In this document: positions 1 through 9,165 of the stretch, one piece after another
Position numbering within the stretch: position 1 is the first letter of the stretch
How the letters are laid out: each line of letters starts with the position of its first letter
Assembly (NCBI GenBank): GCA_913057175.1
Contig: CAJXNP010000011.1
Location: forward strand, 222,348 to 286,347
Direction of reading: 5' to 3'
Length of the DNA stretch: 64,000 nucleotides
DNA from: an uncultured Cytophagales bacterium
GTDB taxonomy: Bacteria > Bacteroidota > Bacteroidia > Cytophagales > Cyclobacteriaceae
Notes under the pieces: generated by a model
The model's database searches: none
Seen by the model: the letters and a program-made list of their open reading frames with translations, nothing else
Told to the model about the DNA's origin: nothing
Made by a program: the position numbers and the translations under genes

Positions 1-1035
1 ATGAGTACTGATATCCTGTTGGTCTAATTCCCTTACCAAAAATCGCTTCAAATCCAGTGCTTCCTTATCCAGCACCGGTAGATGCCAGTTTAATTCAAGT
101 GAAGAATGTCGCATGTTGATCCCGAACTTACCCATCAGCTTGTCCCACCGGATCCTGTCTGACATTTTAATCCCTTTGATAATGAATGATTTCCAGGGTG
201 TGATACTGATCTTACCGATCATTGTATCCTGGCAAAGTCGAGAAGCGGCGCTAAGAAAATCTATGGCAAATTCATTATTTCGCCAATAGAGACCTAACCA
301 ATAAAGATTATTGGGCATGGCATTCAAACCTTCATAATAGGGAAAAAAAGACTCCGGATATTTCAGTTTTTCTTCTACTTTCTTTGAGTTGATCCGGATG
401 CTATTTTGGAGTTTTATATATATCTCTTCAACTGTAAGAAATGGGTTTTTCAACAAAACCTCTTCAATAGCTTTGGATACCTTTGAAATGTCCTGCCCGT
501 AAATAAGCTTGGGCCAGGCTTCCACACTGTTGTTTTTTGAACCGTTTCGAATATATAGATACCAATACTTATCCTCTTTGGAAGCCACAAAATTTAATTC
601 TCCTGTAAATAAAGGTACCAGGCTCTGAGCAGGGTCGACAATATTAATCTTCAGCTTTGGACGATAATCGAAAGAATCAATGATGTAATAATACGTATCT
701 TCCTTTACCCAACTTGTGGTATCCATGATATTCACCGCTGCATAAGAACTCACAATGTTTTGATAAACATTCTCCTCGCTTATCTCATAATCGATCTTCA
801 ATTTATCAAAGGACTCTTCGACGATCTTTTTGTCAATATCATTAATCGGAAACATGATATCCTGCCTGGAGCCAAATAGCACATATTTATTTCCACACAT
901 TTCTGATATTTCCATAATACCGAGAAGATCAGAAGGTGATAAAATTCCTCCATATACAAATACCCTTAATAGATCTTTCTTCTTAGTTTCCATTGGCTCT
1001 TTTAAACTTACCGGATATGTTTCAATTAGGTTCAT
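1..1035 (-). CDS. Nitrite/sulfite reductase half-domain protein, partial (C-terminus outside window)
   Basis: The minus strand is open for 345 codons from an ATG at 1035 to the window edge, so the C-terminus is missing. The start shares the four bases ATGA (1032-1035) with the stop of the nitrate reductase gene, which points to translational coupling. The N-terminus (LRVFVYGGILSPSDLLGIME, then GSRQDIMFPI) resembles the ferredoxin-like half domain of nitrite/sulfite reductases, and a second such segment (GKISITPWKSFIIKGI) lies near residue 290. I see no sirohaem/[4Fe-4S] cysteine motif in the visible part. From memory, related proteins in Bacteroidota nitrate clusters carry a C-terminal rubredoxin domain and are annotated as rubredoxin; that part cannot be checked here. 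Role in electron delivery or nitrite reduction is inferred from position. Confidence 0.7.
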   Translation of the reverse strand, partial: MNLIETYPVSLKEPMETKKKDLLRVFVYGGILSPSDLLGIMEISEMCGNKYVLFGSRQDIMFPINDIDKKIVEESFDKLKIDYEISEENVYQNIVSSYAAVNIMDTTSWVKEDTYYYIIDSFDYRPKLKINIVDPAQSLVPLFTGELNFVASKEDKYWYLYIRNGSKNNSVEAWPKLIYGQDISKVSKAIEEVLLKNPFLTVEEIYIKLQNSIRINSKKVEEKLKYPESFFPYYEGLNAMPNNLYWLGLYWRNNEFAIDFLSAASRLCQDTMIGKISITPWKSFIIKGIKMSDRIRWDKLMGKFGINMRHSSLELNWHLPVLDKEALDLKRFLVRELDQQDISTH

Positions 1036-4000
1036 ACCTCTATCAGTTTTTTTCGATTGAGTATTTCCTGAACTTCCGGTTTACAACTTCCACACCCCAG
1101 ACCAGCTCCTGATGCTTTGCAAAGTTCCTGAAAATTATCACATCCGCCATCAATTATCTTTTCCAAATTGCCACTGCCGACATTATTGCAAGAGCATACC
1201 AATTTGCCTATCACAGGTTCGCTCTTTTGTCCGGATCTTAGCAGCTGCATTCTTTTCTCGGATAGTTCGAGTTTACTTTCGATCATGCTCTTAAACTCGG
1301 CAAATTCAGCTTTGTCTCCTATCAAGATCGCCCCAACCAACTTATCATCTTTGATGATACATTTTTTATAGTAGCGTACGGATTTGTCAATGAATAGAAT
1401 TTCATCGTATCCTTCTCCTTCAGTAGGTATCTCGGGAATACCAATTGAGCAAAGGTCAAGGTCTGAAAATTTCAGGATATTCATCGGAATGGAGCCTTCG
1501 TAGATGTTGGATAGGTCACCATTTATATACCTGGCAGCAATATCAGCTTGCTGTTCGGCAGCTGCTGTGATACCATTTAACTTTCCCTGATGTTCTGCGA
1601 TTTCCCCCATGGCAAAAATATCAGGGTCGCTTGTTTGCAGATTATCGTTGACTAGCAAGCCCCGTCCGCAATCCAAACCGGCTTCCGTTGCAATTTCAAT
1701 ATTAGGTCGGGTGCCTATTGCATAGACCACAGCATCCACCTGCAGCGTCTGGCCACTTTTCAATTTTGCCAGGATACCATCCTCTTTTTCGATTTTGCTG
1801 AGGGACTCTACCTGGTTATTCATGTATAACTGTATGTCTTTCTCCTCTACAAATTCTCTCAGCATTTCTCCAGCCAATGGATCCAATTGCCTTTCCATCA
1901 ACCTTGAAGAAAGCTGAACGATGGAAATCTGGATATCAATTTCTTTAAGGGCGGCGGCAAGCTCGAGACCGAGCAAGCCACCCCCTATTATGAGCACATG
2001 ACCTTTCGGTCGTAGAAAAATTTTTAAGTCATCAGCGTTCTTTCTGTTCCTCATGGTAAAGACACCTGGCATATCAACCGGTGAATCTTTGGGAACAAAC
2101 GCCCGGCTGCCGGTAGCCAGAATGAGCTTATCGTAGCTATGTTTTTGACCATATGAATCGGTGACAGTTTTGCTATTTGTGTCCAGAGCAACGATAGCGT
2201 TTTCCTGGTGAAGAAAAACATCAAGCTTTTCGAATTCATTTTCTTTGAATTTGAGAAGCTTTTCCCATGGCAATTGTTCATTCACATACTCTGGCAATAA
2301 AACCCGGTTGTAGAACGGGTGTTTTTCATTGGAGAACACATGGATCTCATCCTTCCGATTGATTTCCCGATAGGTATTGATAAAGCGGTAAGCAGCCGCT
2401 CCGGCGCCTACAATCACGATCTTTTCGTGGTGCTTCTTATACTTCGTTACTTCAACAGCTGAAAATTTGAAATCGGGCTCCTTGGAAACCGGATCATAAA
2501 GGCTACTGGTGATGTTATTCGCCCTGGCATAATCATGCCCGGCCAGTTTGCCCCAATGCATAGGAAGAAAAACCACTCCTTTCTTAATGTTTTCGGTAAG
2601 AGTAGCTGTAACTTTTACTTCACCCCGGGAATTATAGATCATGACGATATCTCCATTAAAAATCCCTCTTTCTTTCGCATCATCGGGATGTATTTCGAGA
2701 AACGGATTGGATATATGTTGCTTTAATTTGTTGACCTTTCCGGTTTTTGTCATCGTATGCCACTGATCCCGTATCCTTCCTGTGGTGAGGATTAATGGAT
2801 GTTCAGGATTTGTTTCTTCTGATGTATTCTCAGGCTGATTAAGTGGATATAGCTTCGCCTTTTTGTTGGACGTATAGAATTTCCCATCTGCAAAAAGCCG
2901 ATCTGTTCCTTTTGATTGATTGGATGTGACCGGCCATTGAAACGACCCTTCTTTTTTCAGACGGTCATAAGAAAGTCCGCTAATATCAATATTGGTATTT
3001 TTAGTCAGCTGACAGTGTTCTTCGTAAACCTCATCCATTGACGAAAAGTCAAACCCTTCATAGCCCAACTCCTTTCCAAATCTCATGATGATCTCACTGT
3101 CCGGAAACGCCTCACCTGGTGCATCAATAACTTTATTCAGATACGTTATTCGCCTTTCTGAATTTGTCATGGTTCCTTCCTTCTCCATATGGCCAGCAGC
3201 CGGCAAAACAAGGTCGGCATACTCTATCGCGAGATTTTTGCTGGATATGTCCTGAACAACTACAAACTTGGCCTTTTTCAAGGCCGCTTCTGCTTTCCTC
3301 GCGTCAGGCAAGCTTACCAATGGATTTGTACATGCAATCCAGATGGCTTTTAGCTTTCCTTCTTCCAATGCTTCAAACATTTGGGTGGCTGTCAAACCTG
3401 GTTTTTCAGGAACGGAGGGTACACCCCAAAATTCTGCCACTTCTTTTCTGTGACTTTCGTCACTAAGGTTCCGGTGAGATGATAGCAAAGTTGCCATTCC
3501 ACCTACTTCCCTACCTCCCATGGCATTTGGCTGACCAGTTAAAGAAAACGGGCCAGAACCAGGTTTACCAATATGGCCCGTTATCAAATTAAGACTGATC
3601 AATGCAATATTTTTATTTACTCCGATGCTGCTTTGGTTCAATCCCATAGCCCACATAGTGATGAATCCCTTGGCATCAGCTATGCATTTTGCAACCAGTT
3701 TAATTTCTTCTTCTGCTACTCCACATTTTACTGCAGCAACTGACAAGCTGGTTTTCAGTACGGATTGTTTATATTCATCAAATCCATCAACATTTTTCTT
3801 GATAAATTCGATGTTGATATCTCCATTTTTTATTAATAGTCCCGCAATGGCATGATAGAGATAGACATCTGATCCCGGGTTGATCTGAAGGTGAATATCG
3901 GATGATCCGGCAGTTTGGGTCTTCCTCGGATCAACCGTAATGATCTTGACGTTAGGGTTGTTTTGTTTGTGGGCTTCAATTCTTCTGAAAAGAATAGGGT

Positions 4001-4547
4001 GGCACCATGCAGGATTAGCGCCTGATATAAAGAATACATCTGCATGCTCAATATCTTCATAGGAAATAGGAACAGCATCTTCACCCAATGTCTTAGCATA
4101 GCCGGCAACAGCAGAGCTCATGCATAACCGGGAATTGGTATCGATATTATTCGTTCCAATGAATCCCTTAGCCAATTTGTTGAACAGGTAATATTCCTCC
4201 GTGAGACATTGACCGGAAACATAAAACCCTACAGAATCTGGTCCATGAATTTTAACAATGGATTTGAATACGGCCGCAGCTCTTTTCAATGCTACATCCC
4301 AGCTTACGTCTTCCAATGGATGGTTTTTACTCCACCGCATTTGTGGATAAAGTAATCGGTCTGTTGTATCCTGAACGGCATAATGGAGGTTCATACCTTT
4401 TGAACACAACATACCCTTATTGACAGGATGATCCTTGTCACCCTCAACAAATATCCTTCCTTTACGGTCTTTGTGAACCACAATCCCGCAACCAACTCCA
4501 CAGTATGAACATGTGGATTTATAAGTTTCTGTTTTACCAATAATCAT
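1032..4547 (-). CDS. nasA: Assimilatory nitrate reductase fused to FAD reductase and BFD [2Fe-2S] domain
   Basis: This 1171-residue protein should reduce nitrate to nitrite in the cytoplasm with electrons from NAD(P)H. Residues 1-700 are a molybdopterin oxidoreductase: cysteines 13, 16, 20 and 48 form the [4Fe-4S] motif and Cys142 (SRLCMSS) is the likely Mo ligand. Residues 709-1108 are a pyridine nucleotide-disulphide reductase-like FAD module with two dinucleotide motifs (VGAGAAA and IIGGGLLG), as in NirB and NasC. The C-terminus has CxC at 1118/1120 and CxxC at 1152/1155, a BFD-like [2Fe-2S] domain. In Klebsiella the catalytic and FAD parts are separate proteins, so here reductase and electron-input chain are on one polypeptide. 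The gene lies 81 bases after the transporter and overlaps the next gene by ATGA. Confidence 0.92.
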   Translation of the reverse strand: MIIGKTETYKSTCSYCGVGCGIVVHKDRKGRIFVEGDKDHPVNKGMLCSKGMNLHYAVQDTTDRLLYPQMRWSKNHPLEDVSWDVALKRAAAVFKSIVKIHGPDSVGFYVSGQCLTEEYYLFNKLAKGFIGTNNIDTNSRLCMSSAVAGYAKTLGEDAVPISYEDIEHADVFFISGANPAWCHPILFRRIEAHKQNNPNVKIITVDPRKTQTAGSSDIHLQINPGSDVYLYHAIAGLLIKNGDINIEFIKKNVDGFDEYKQSVLKTSLSVAAVKCGVAEEEIKLVAKCIADAKGFITMWAMGLNQSSIGVNKNIALISLNLITGHIGKPGSGPFSLTGQPNAMGGREVGGMATLLSSHRNLSDESHRKEVAEFWGVPSVPEKPGLTATQMFEALEEGKLKAIWIACTNPLVSLPDARKAEAALKKAKFVVVQDISSKNLAIEYADLVLPAAGHMEKEGTMTNSERRITYLNKVIDAPGEAFPDSEIIMRFGKELGYEGFDFSSMDEVYEEHCQLTKNTNIDISGLSYDRLKKEGSFQWPVTSNQSKGTDRLFADGKFYTSNKKAKLYPLNQPENTSEETNPEHPLILTTGRIRDQWHTMTKTGKVNKLKQHISNPFLEIHPDDAKERGIFNGDIVMIYNSRGEVKVTATLTENIKKGVVFLPMHWGKLAGHDYARANNITSSLYDPVSKEPDFKFSAVEVTKYKKHHEKIVIVGAGAAAYRFINTYREINRKDEIHVFSNEKHPFYNRVLLPEYVNEQLPWEKLLKFKENEFEKLDVFLHQENAIVALDTNSKTVTDSYGQKHSYDKLILATGSRAFVPKDSPVDMPGVFTMRNRKNADDLKIFLRPKGHVLIIGGGLLGLELAAALKEIDIQISIVQLSSRLMERQLDPLAGEMLREFVEEKDIQLYMNNQVESLSKIEKEDGILAKLKSGQTLQVDAVVYAIGTRPNIEIATEAGLDCGRGLLVNDNLQTSDPDIFAMGEIAEHQGKLNGITAAAEQQADIAARYINGDLSNIYEGSIPMNILKFSDLDLCSIGIPEIPTEGEGYDEILFIDKSVRYYKKCIIKDDKLVGAILIGDKAEFAEFKSMIESKLELSEKRMQLLRSGQKSEPVIGKLVCSCNNVGSGNLEKIIDGGCDNFQELCKASGAGLGCGSCKPEVQEILNRKKLIEV

Positions 4548-4628
4548 GTGCTCAATATTATTTAGTAAGAAAAAACCAAACCGGAGAGATCATTTAACTC
4601 TCCGGATTTGTTAAACCACTTATTGGTT

Positions 4629-5987
4629 TTATTTGGATATAGGAACAACCGCAGGTTGTGTCGTTAAATTCGCTTCCAACGAAGCATCCATTTCTTTTTT
4701 GGTTTCTTTTTCATCTGCCTCAGAAAATTTGATCGCAAATGCTACAAATGAAATACCTACTACTACCCATCCAAGTATAAACAAGGCCTGAGGATAAGTA
4801 AGTGTATCACTTTTCATTAAAAATCCTGCCGCAACAGCTCCGGCATTGCCACCAGCACCAACTATTCCGGAGATCGACCCAATTGCTTTTTTGTTAACAA
4901 ATGGAACGACTGAAAAAGTTGCTCCTTCAGACATCTGGACACTCAAACTAAACAAGATCATTGTGAAGATTGCCAGAGGCAGGACGGACATTTGAGAAAA
5001 TACGATCAGCATAATGCCTTCTAACAGGAGGATTACAAAAAGGAAATAAACTCTACCTTTCAGGCCAAACTTAATTCCAAACCGGTCACCAAACATTCCA
5101 CCCAATGAGCGTGCAAATATATTCATCAATCCGAAGAGACCGGCGATTAAACCGGCCGTTTTCAGATCGAGATGAAAATAATCAATGTAATAGATCGCTG
5201 CGATGTTGTTGATCGTCAACTCAACTCCAAAGCATGCTGCGTAGATCAGAAATAACCCCCAGACACGATAGTCCTTAACTGCTACTAAAAAGGATTTTTT
5301 ACTTTCCTTTTTCTTCATCTGATAGTCGGGATTATTTTTTCTAAGGTCTTTAATATTTCCTTCAGGAGTATCCTGGGTAAATTTGTAGTAAATAATTCCC
5401 ATAATAAATAGGGCAATTCCCGGAACTACCATGGCCCATCTCCATGCAGAAGCATTGACGAAGCCCAGACCTACAAATGCGGCAAAGATCAAAGGCATTA
5501 TCATTTGCGTTACGCCACCGCCCATATTTCCCCAACCTGCGGTAGTAGCATTTGCCGTTCCAACGACGTTGGGAGCAAACATTACAGAGGTGTGGTACTG
5601 CGTGATGACAAAAGAAGCGCCAATCACCCCAATCGCTAATCTAAACAACAGAAATGATTCATAGCTGTTGGAAAGACCTATCATCATGACGGGGAGAGAT
5701 CCCAATATGAGTAAGCCGGTATAGGCAATCCTCGGGCCGATCCTGTCACACAACCATCCGATCAGCAGACGTGCTAAAACAGTAATAGCCACAGAGGCAA
5801 TGATTGTATTTCCGATTTCAGCCTTCGTCAGTCCCAATTCATCCCGGACTACCGCCATCAGTGGGGCTATTCCAAACCATCCAAAGAAACACAGAAAAAA
5901 TGCAAACCAGGTGATATGGAAGGTCCTCATATGAGGCGCTTTTAAACTCAGTAAATTGATTTTTGTTGCTTTTGTAATTTTACCCAT
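4629..5987 (-). CDS. narK: MFS nitrate/nitrite transporter (NarK/NasA type)
   Basis: A 452-residue major facilitator with about twelve hydrophobic segments. Loop motifs typical of the family are visible, such as GWLCDRIGPR near residue 78 and GGMFGDRFGIKFG in the second half. Glycine-rich stretches (GWGNMGGGVTQMIMPLIF and GIVGAGGNAGAVAAGFL) match the nitrate signature regions of NarK/NrtP proteins. It should bring nitrate across the inner membrane for the reductase encoded directly downstream on the same strand. It is the first gene of the operon, starting at an ATG 25 bases downstream of a candidate start site. Whether it imports nitrate only or exchanges nitrate for nitrite is not decidable from sequence. 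Confidence 0.93.
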   Translation of the reverse strand: MGKITKATKINLLSLKAPHMRTFHITWFAFFLCFFGWFGIAPLMAVVRDELGLTKAEIGNTIIASVAITVLARLLIGWLCDRIGPRIAYTGLLILGSLPVMMIGLSNSYESFLLFRLAIGVIGASFVITQYHTSVMFAPNVVGTANATTAGWGNMGGGVTQMIMPLIFAAFVGLGFVNASAWRWAMVVPGIALFIMGIIYYKFTQDTPEGNIKDLRKNNPDYQMKKKESKKSFLVAVKDYRVWGLFLIYAACFGVELTINNIAAIYYIDYFHLDLKTAGLIAGLFGLMNIFARSLGGMFGDRFGIKFGLKGRVYFLFVILLLEGIMLIVFSQMSVLPLAIFTMILFSLSVQMSEGATFSVVPFVNKKAIGSISGIVGAGGNAGAVAAGFLMKSDTLTYPQALFILGWVVVGISFVAFAIKFSEADEKETKKEMDASLEANLTTQPAVVPISK

Positions 5988-6011
5988 AATACTTAGTGTT
6001 GTAAATAAAAG

Positions 6012-6083
6012 TACGTAGCAAAATTACGTATATATTTTTATATTACTAAGTATTAATTCGTATTTTTTACGTAATTATACGTA
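6012..6083 (-). promoter_or_regulatory. Array of TACGTA palindromes upstream of the nitrate operon
   Basis: Four exact TACGTA hexamers lie at 6012-6017, 6025-6030, 6068-6073 and 6078-6083, with a near match TTCGTA at 6057-6062. The last three are spaced 11 and 10 bases apart, about one helical turn. A 10-bp inverted pair, AATACTTAGT at 5988-5997 and ACTAAGTATT at 6045-6054, encloses the first two. The array lies just upstream of the nitrate transporter gene, so an operator for a nitrate, nitrogen or redox regulator is a fair inference. I do not recognise the regulator. The same gap, 5988-6392, also holds a doubled TACCTAA near 6292-6306 ahead of the sensor kinase gene and is otherwise AT-rich and non-coding. 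Confidence 0.6.
6019..6026 (-). promoter_or_regulatory. Candidate -7 element of the nitrate operon promoter
   Basis: Read on the minus strand this is TAATTTTG, an exact match to the Bacteroidota -7 consensus TAnnTTTG. It is bracketed by two TACGTA sites. No good TTTG -33 element is found about 20 bases upstream, which would fit an activator-dependent promoter. The leader would be roughly 25 bases. Confidence 0.45.
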
Positions 6084-6392
6084 TTTTAGTATAAGTGATT
6101 GAGATTGAAGGAGTTATTTAAATCAATTTTTAAGTATTTGTAATTCAGGCCAACTTTAAAATATAAATTCTCCATTTCTTTTGTTAGCGTCAGCATTTTT
6201 CTCAGGCACTTAGTTCGAACAACAACCACCTGCACTATTGAAGGGTTTTCAATAAATAATTATGATCCATAAGCCAGGTATTGACGCTTAAATACCTAAT
6301 ACCTAATGGATTAATTTGAAACTTTTATCTTGCTTTTGGATTATTTTGATAATTTTATCGTTTATAAACACGCACTATTTTTTTAACCAGGA

Positions 6393-8438
6393 ATGTGGAC
6401 GGGAAGATGTTTTTATTCTTATAGGAAAATATTATTTATTTTTTTCCTCCTTATCACCTGTTTTGCCAGTATCGGGCAATCAGGGGTACTGGATTTGCGA
6501 GACACTTCGCTAGAAGAGGATATGGTCCTCTTGCAAAAATCCTGGCAATTTCATGTTCATCATTTTTTAAAACCTGATCAAACAGACACTGCACATTGGG
6601 AAAATGTAGACTTGCCACAACGATGGGATCGAATGTCCTGGAAAGACAACAAGATACCTCAATTTGGCATCATGACTTACAAGCTGGTTGTCTTGCTGCC
6701 TAATGATCACCCTCCACTTGGTATCAAGCTTTATGAATCTCTTTCTGCCCATAAACTATTTGTTAATGGTGAATTGCTGGACGAAAATGGAAAGATCTCA
6801 AAACAAAAAGAAAGCGAACAACCTTCTTACAATAATCAAATTATACCCATTCCAAAAAAATTATCCTCCAAAGACACTTTACAGATCATATTGCATGTTT
6901 CTAATTGGAATTATGTTTATGGAGGAATAAAGAGCAACGTTTATTTAGGTGACCTGAAATATTTGGAAGAAAATAAGGAAAAAAAGATTGCCGTAAGCGG
7001 ACTATTATTAGGGGCTATATTTTTGCTGGGTATTTCACAATTCATCCTTTTTGCATTCAGAAGGGAAAGCTACTACTACCTCTGTCTGACATTGGTCTCA
7101 TTCACGCTTTTCTTACGCTTAGCTTCCGTAGATGAAATGATTATCAAGATCCTTCTTCCAAACCTAAACCATCATACTTTGCTGGATATCAGGTGGATTA
7201 CTACCTATCTGGCACTTCCTGCCACATTACTTTTCATTTATACATTTTATACAAAATATACCAAAAAATGGATCCTGGTATTCAGCTGGGTTTTTGCTAT
7301 GATCCATGTAATAGCTGTTTTCATAGTTCCATATACATCGAAGATCTACCTGGCATATCATTTTCATATTTTCATGGTTTTAGGAGCAATTTATATTGTG
7401 TACGTGTGCGTTGTTGCTGCCAGAAAAAAAGAACTTGGCGCCCGAACACTTATCGTAGGATTACTAATAACTATACCGCTAATGGTCGTCGATATCCTAT
7501 ATGCACAATTACTTTCTCCTATTGGAAATGTTATCGGATGGGGTATCATATTCTTTTTTCTGGCACTATTTACCGTAACAGCCAAACGGTTTTCCCTGGC
7601 ATTGAGAAATGAAGAAAAACTGACGGCTGAATTATCAAATGTCAACAAAAACCTTGAAGAAATTGTTGAAGTGCGCACCCGCCATATTGAAGAAAAGAAT
7701 GTGTTGATTGAGGAGCAAAAAGAAGTTTTACAAAACCAACATGATAGTTTAAAGCTTTTATTGAAAGATCAGGAAACGCTAATGGCGATGATCGCTCATG
7801 ACCTGAAAGCCCCTCTAAATCGCGCCGCCGGTTTAGCGGAAGTCCTTTCATTATCAGGAGAATTGTCAGATGACCAGCTTGCTTTGAACAAAAAGATCAT
7901 AGAGGTCGCCCATTCCGGCAGCAAACTAATTGAACAACTCACAATGCTTCAAAAATATGAGCAAAGCGAGGACAATCTCAAGATGGAAAAATGTGAAATT
8001 GACAAGCTATTATCAGACCAGTTGGAAGGCTATGAAAAATCAGCTACAGACAAAAAGATCAAGTTAATCTCCAATTTAAACGGCCCAATCGTCTTTAAAA
8101 CCAATAAGGATGCACTATCCCGAATATTGGACAATCTCATTTCCAATGCCATTAAGTTCAGTCCGCCATATGGAACGATCAAAATAGACACATCATTATC
8201 CGAAAAAGAGTTGGTAATAAAGATTACCGACGAAGGACCCGGATTTACTCACGAAGATAAGGAAAAGCTTTTCGGTAAATTCCAACGGCTGTCTGCCCAG
8301 CCTACCGGTGGTGAAAGCTCAACGGGGTTAGGACTGAGCATTATTAAAATCCTTGTCGATAAACTGGAAGGTAAGATCAAATTAAAAAGCAAACCTGGCC
8401 AGGGCGCGACTTTTATCCTTCACTTTCCCATTAAATAG
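6393..8438 (+). CDS. 7TM-DISM sensor histidine kinase
   Basis: A 681-residue membrane histidine kinase. After a signal-like hydrophobic N-terminus (about 11-30), residues 30-190 form an extracytoplasmic DISMED2-like beta domain, then seven hydrophobic helices run to about residue 405. A coiled coil of roughly 50 residues leads to the HisKA H-box (MIAHDLKAPLNR, His469). The N-box (ILDNLISNAIKFS), G1 (DEGPGF) and G2 (GLGLSI) motifs are all present, so it should autophosphorylate. There is no receiver domain and no response regulator gene next to it; it is an orphan. Members of this family are thought to sense carbohydrates or other small ligands. It is divergent from the nitrate operon across the TACGTA region, but a link to nitrate is only a possibility. 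Confidence 0.9.
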   Translation: MWTGRCFYSYRKILFIFFLLITCFASIGQSGVLDLRDTSLEEDMVLLQKSWQFHVHHFLKPDQTDTAHWENVDLPQRWDRMSWKDNKIPQFGIMTYKLVVLLPNDHPPLGIKLYESLSAHKLFVNGELLDENGKISKQKESEQPSYNNQIIPIPKKLSSKDTLQIILHVSNWNYVYGGIKSNVYLGDLKYLEENKEKKIAVSGLLLGAIFLLGISQFILFAFRRESYYYLCLTLVSFTLFLRLASVDEMIIKILLPNLNHHTLLDIRWITTYLALPATLLFIYTFYTKYTKKWILVFSWVFAMIHVIAVFIVPYTSKIYLAYHFHIFMVLGAIYIVYVCVVAARKKELGARTLIVGLLITIPLMVVDILYAQLLSPIGNVIGWGIIFFFLALFTVTAKRFSLALRNEEKLTAELSNVNKNLEEIVEVRTRHIEEKNVLIEEQKEVLQNQHDSLKLLLKDQETLMAMIAHDLKAPLNRAAGLAEVLSLSGELSDDQLALNKKIIEVAHSGSKLIEQLTMLQKYEQSEDNLKMEKCEIDKLLSDQLEGYEKSATDKKIKLISNLNGPIVFKTNKDALSRILDNLISNAIKFSPPYGTIKIDTSLSEKELVIKITDEGPGFTHEDKEKLFGKFQRLSAQPTGGESSTGLGLSIIKILVDKLEGKIKLKSKPGQGATFILHFPIK

Positions 8439-8517
8439 AAATTTCTTTCCAACTATGGAAAGGATAAGCCGTAGGCTTTAATAATCATTTTGTCAAACAA
8501 AAATCCTATCACATTAA

Positions 8518-9165
8518 ATGGAAGTAAAATCTGTGAATCTTTCGTCGCCTAGAATTGTACATTGGAAAGGAAAAGAAGTGGAAACCGGCATATACAAGTA
8601 TCCTGTTCAAGAAAGCATTCAGCTTGGAACATTCGGAGTTGCTAAGGATCATGTAGCCGATCTCAAAGTGCATGGCGGCATCGACAAATCATGTTATTTC
8701 TATTCTGCAGATCATTATGAATACTGGAAATCATTGTACCCCGATCTTGATTGGAATTGGGGAATGCTTGGTGAAAATATTACGGTAGAAGGACTGGAAG
8801 AAAGTAAAATACATATTGGGGATGTGTATGAAATTGGCGAAGCACATATTCAGATTTCTCAACCACGACAGCCATGTTTCAAGCTAGGTATTAAATTCGG
8901 TACACAGAAAATCCTGAGAGATTTTATAAACAAAGGTTGGCCGGGCTGCTATGCAAGAGTGATAAAGGAAGGAAAAGTGGAGGTTGGGGACAAAATGTCA
9001 TTGATCATCCGTTCAAAAAGTAGCCAGTCTGTTCAGGATATTTTCAAGATGCTTTATTCAGATGATTTTGAAAGAATAAAAATAGAGAATGCTGTGCATG
9101 ATGGAAATCTTGCTCAAAGTGTCAGGCAGCAACTTTTGCCAAAACTGGAAAGATCAGCCAGGTAA
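8518..9165 (+). CDS. MOSC domain protein, YiiM type
   Basis: A 215-residue soluble protein. The segment VHGGIDKSCYFYSADHYEYW, the following GMLGENITVEGL and ISQPRQPCFKLG with its conserved cysteine (about residue 119) are the hallmarks of YiiM-like MOSC proteins, followed by a short C-terminal helical region. MOSC domains bind molybdenum cofactor or handle sulphur for it; YiiM of E. coli reduces N-hydroxylated compounds. A molybdenum cofactor link would fit the nitrate reductase nearby, but the gene is in a separate unit on the other strand. Its last 12 bases overlap the 3' end of the convergent hydrolase gene. Confidence 0.85.
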   Translation: MEVKSVNLSSPRIVHWKGKEVETGIYKYPVQESIQLGTFGVAKDHVADLKVHGGIDKSCYFYSADHYEYWKSLYPDLDWNWGMLGENITVEGLEESKIHIGDVYEIGEAHIQISQPRQPCFKLGIKFGTQKILRDFINKGWPGCYARVIKEGKVEVGDKMSLIIRSKSSQSVQDIFKMLYSDDFERIKIENAVHDGNLAQSVRQQLLPKLERSAR

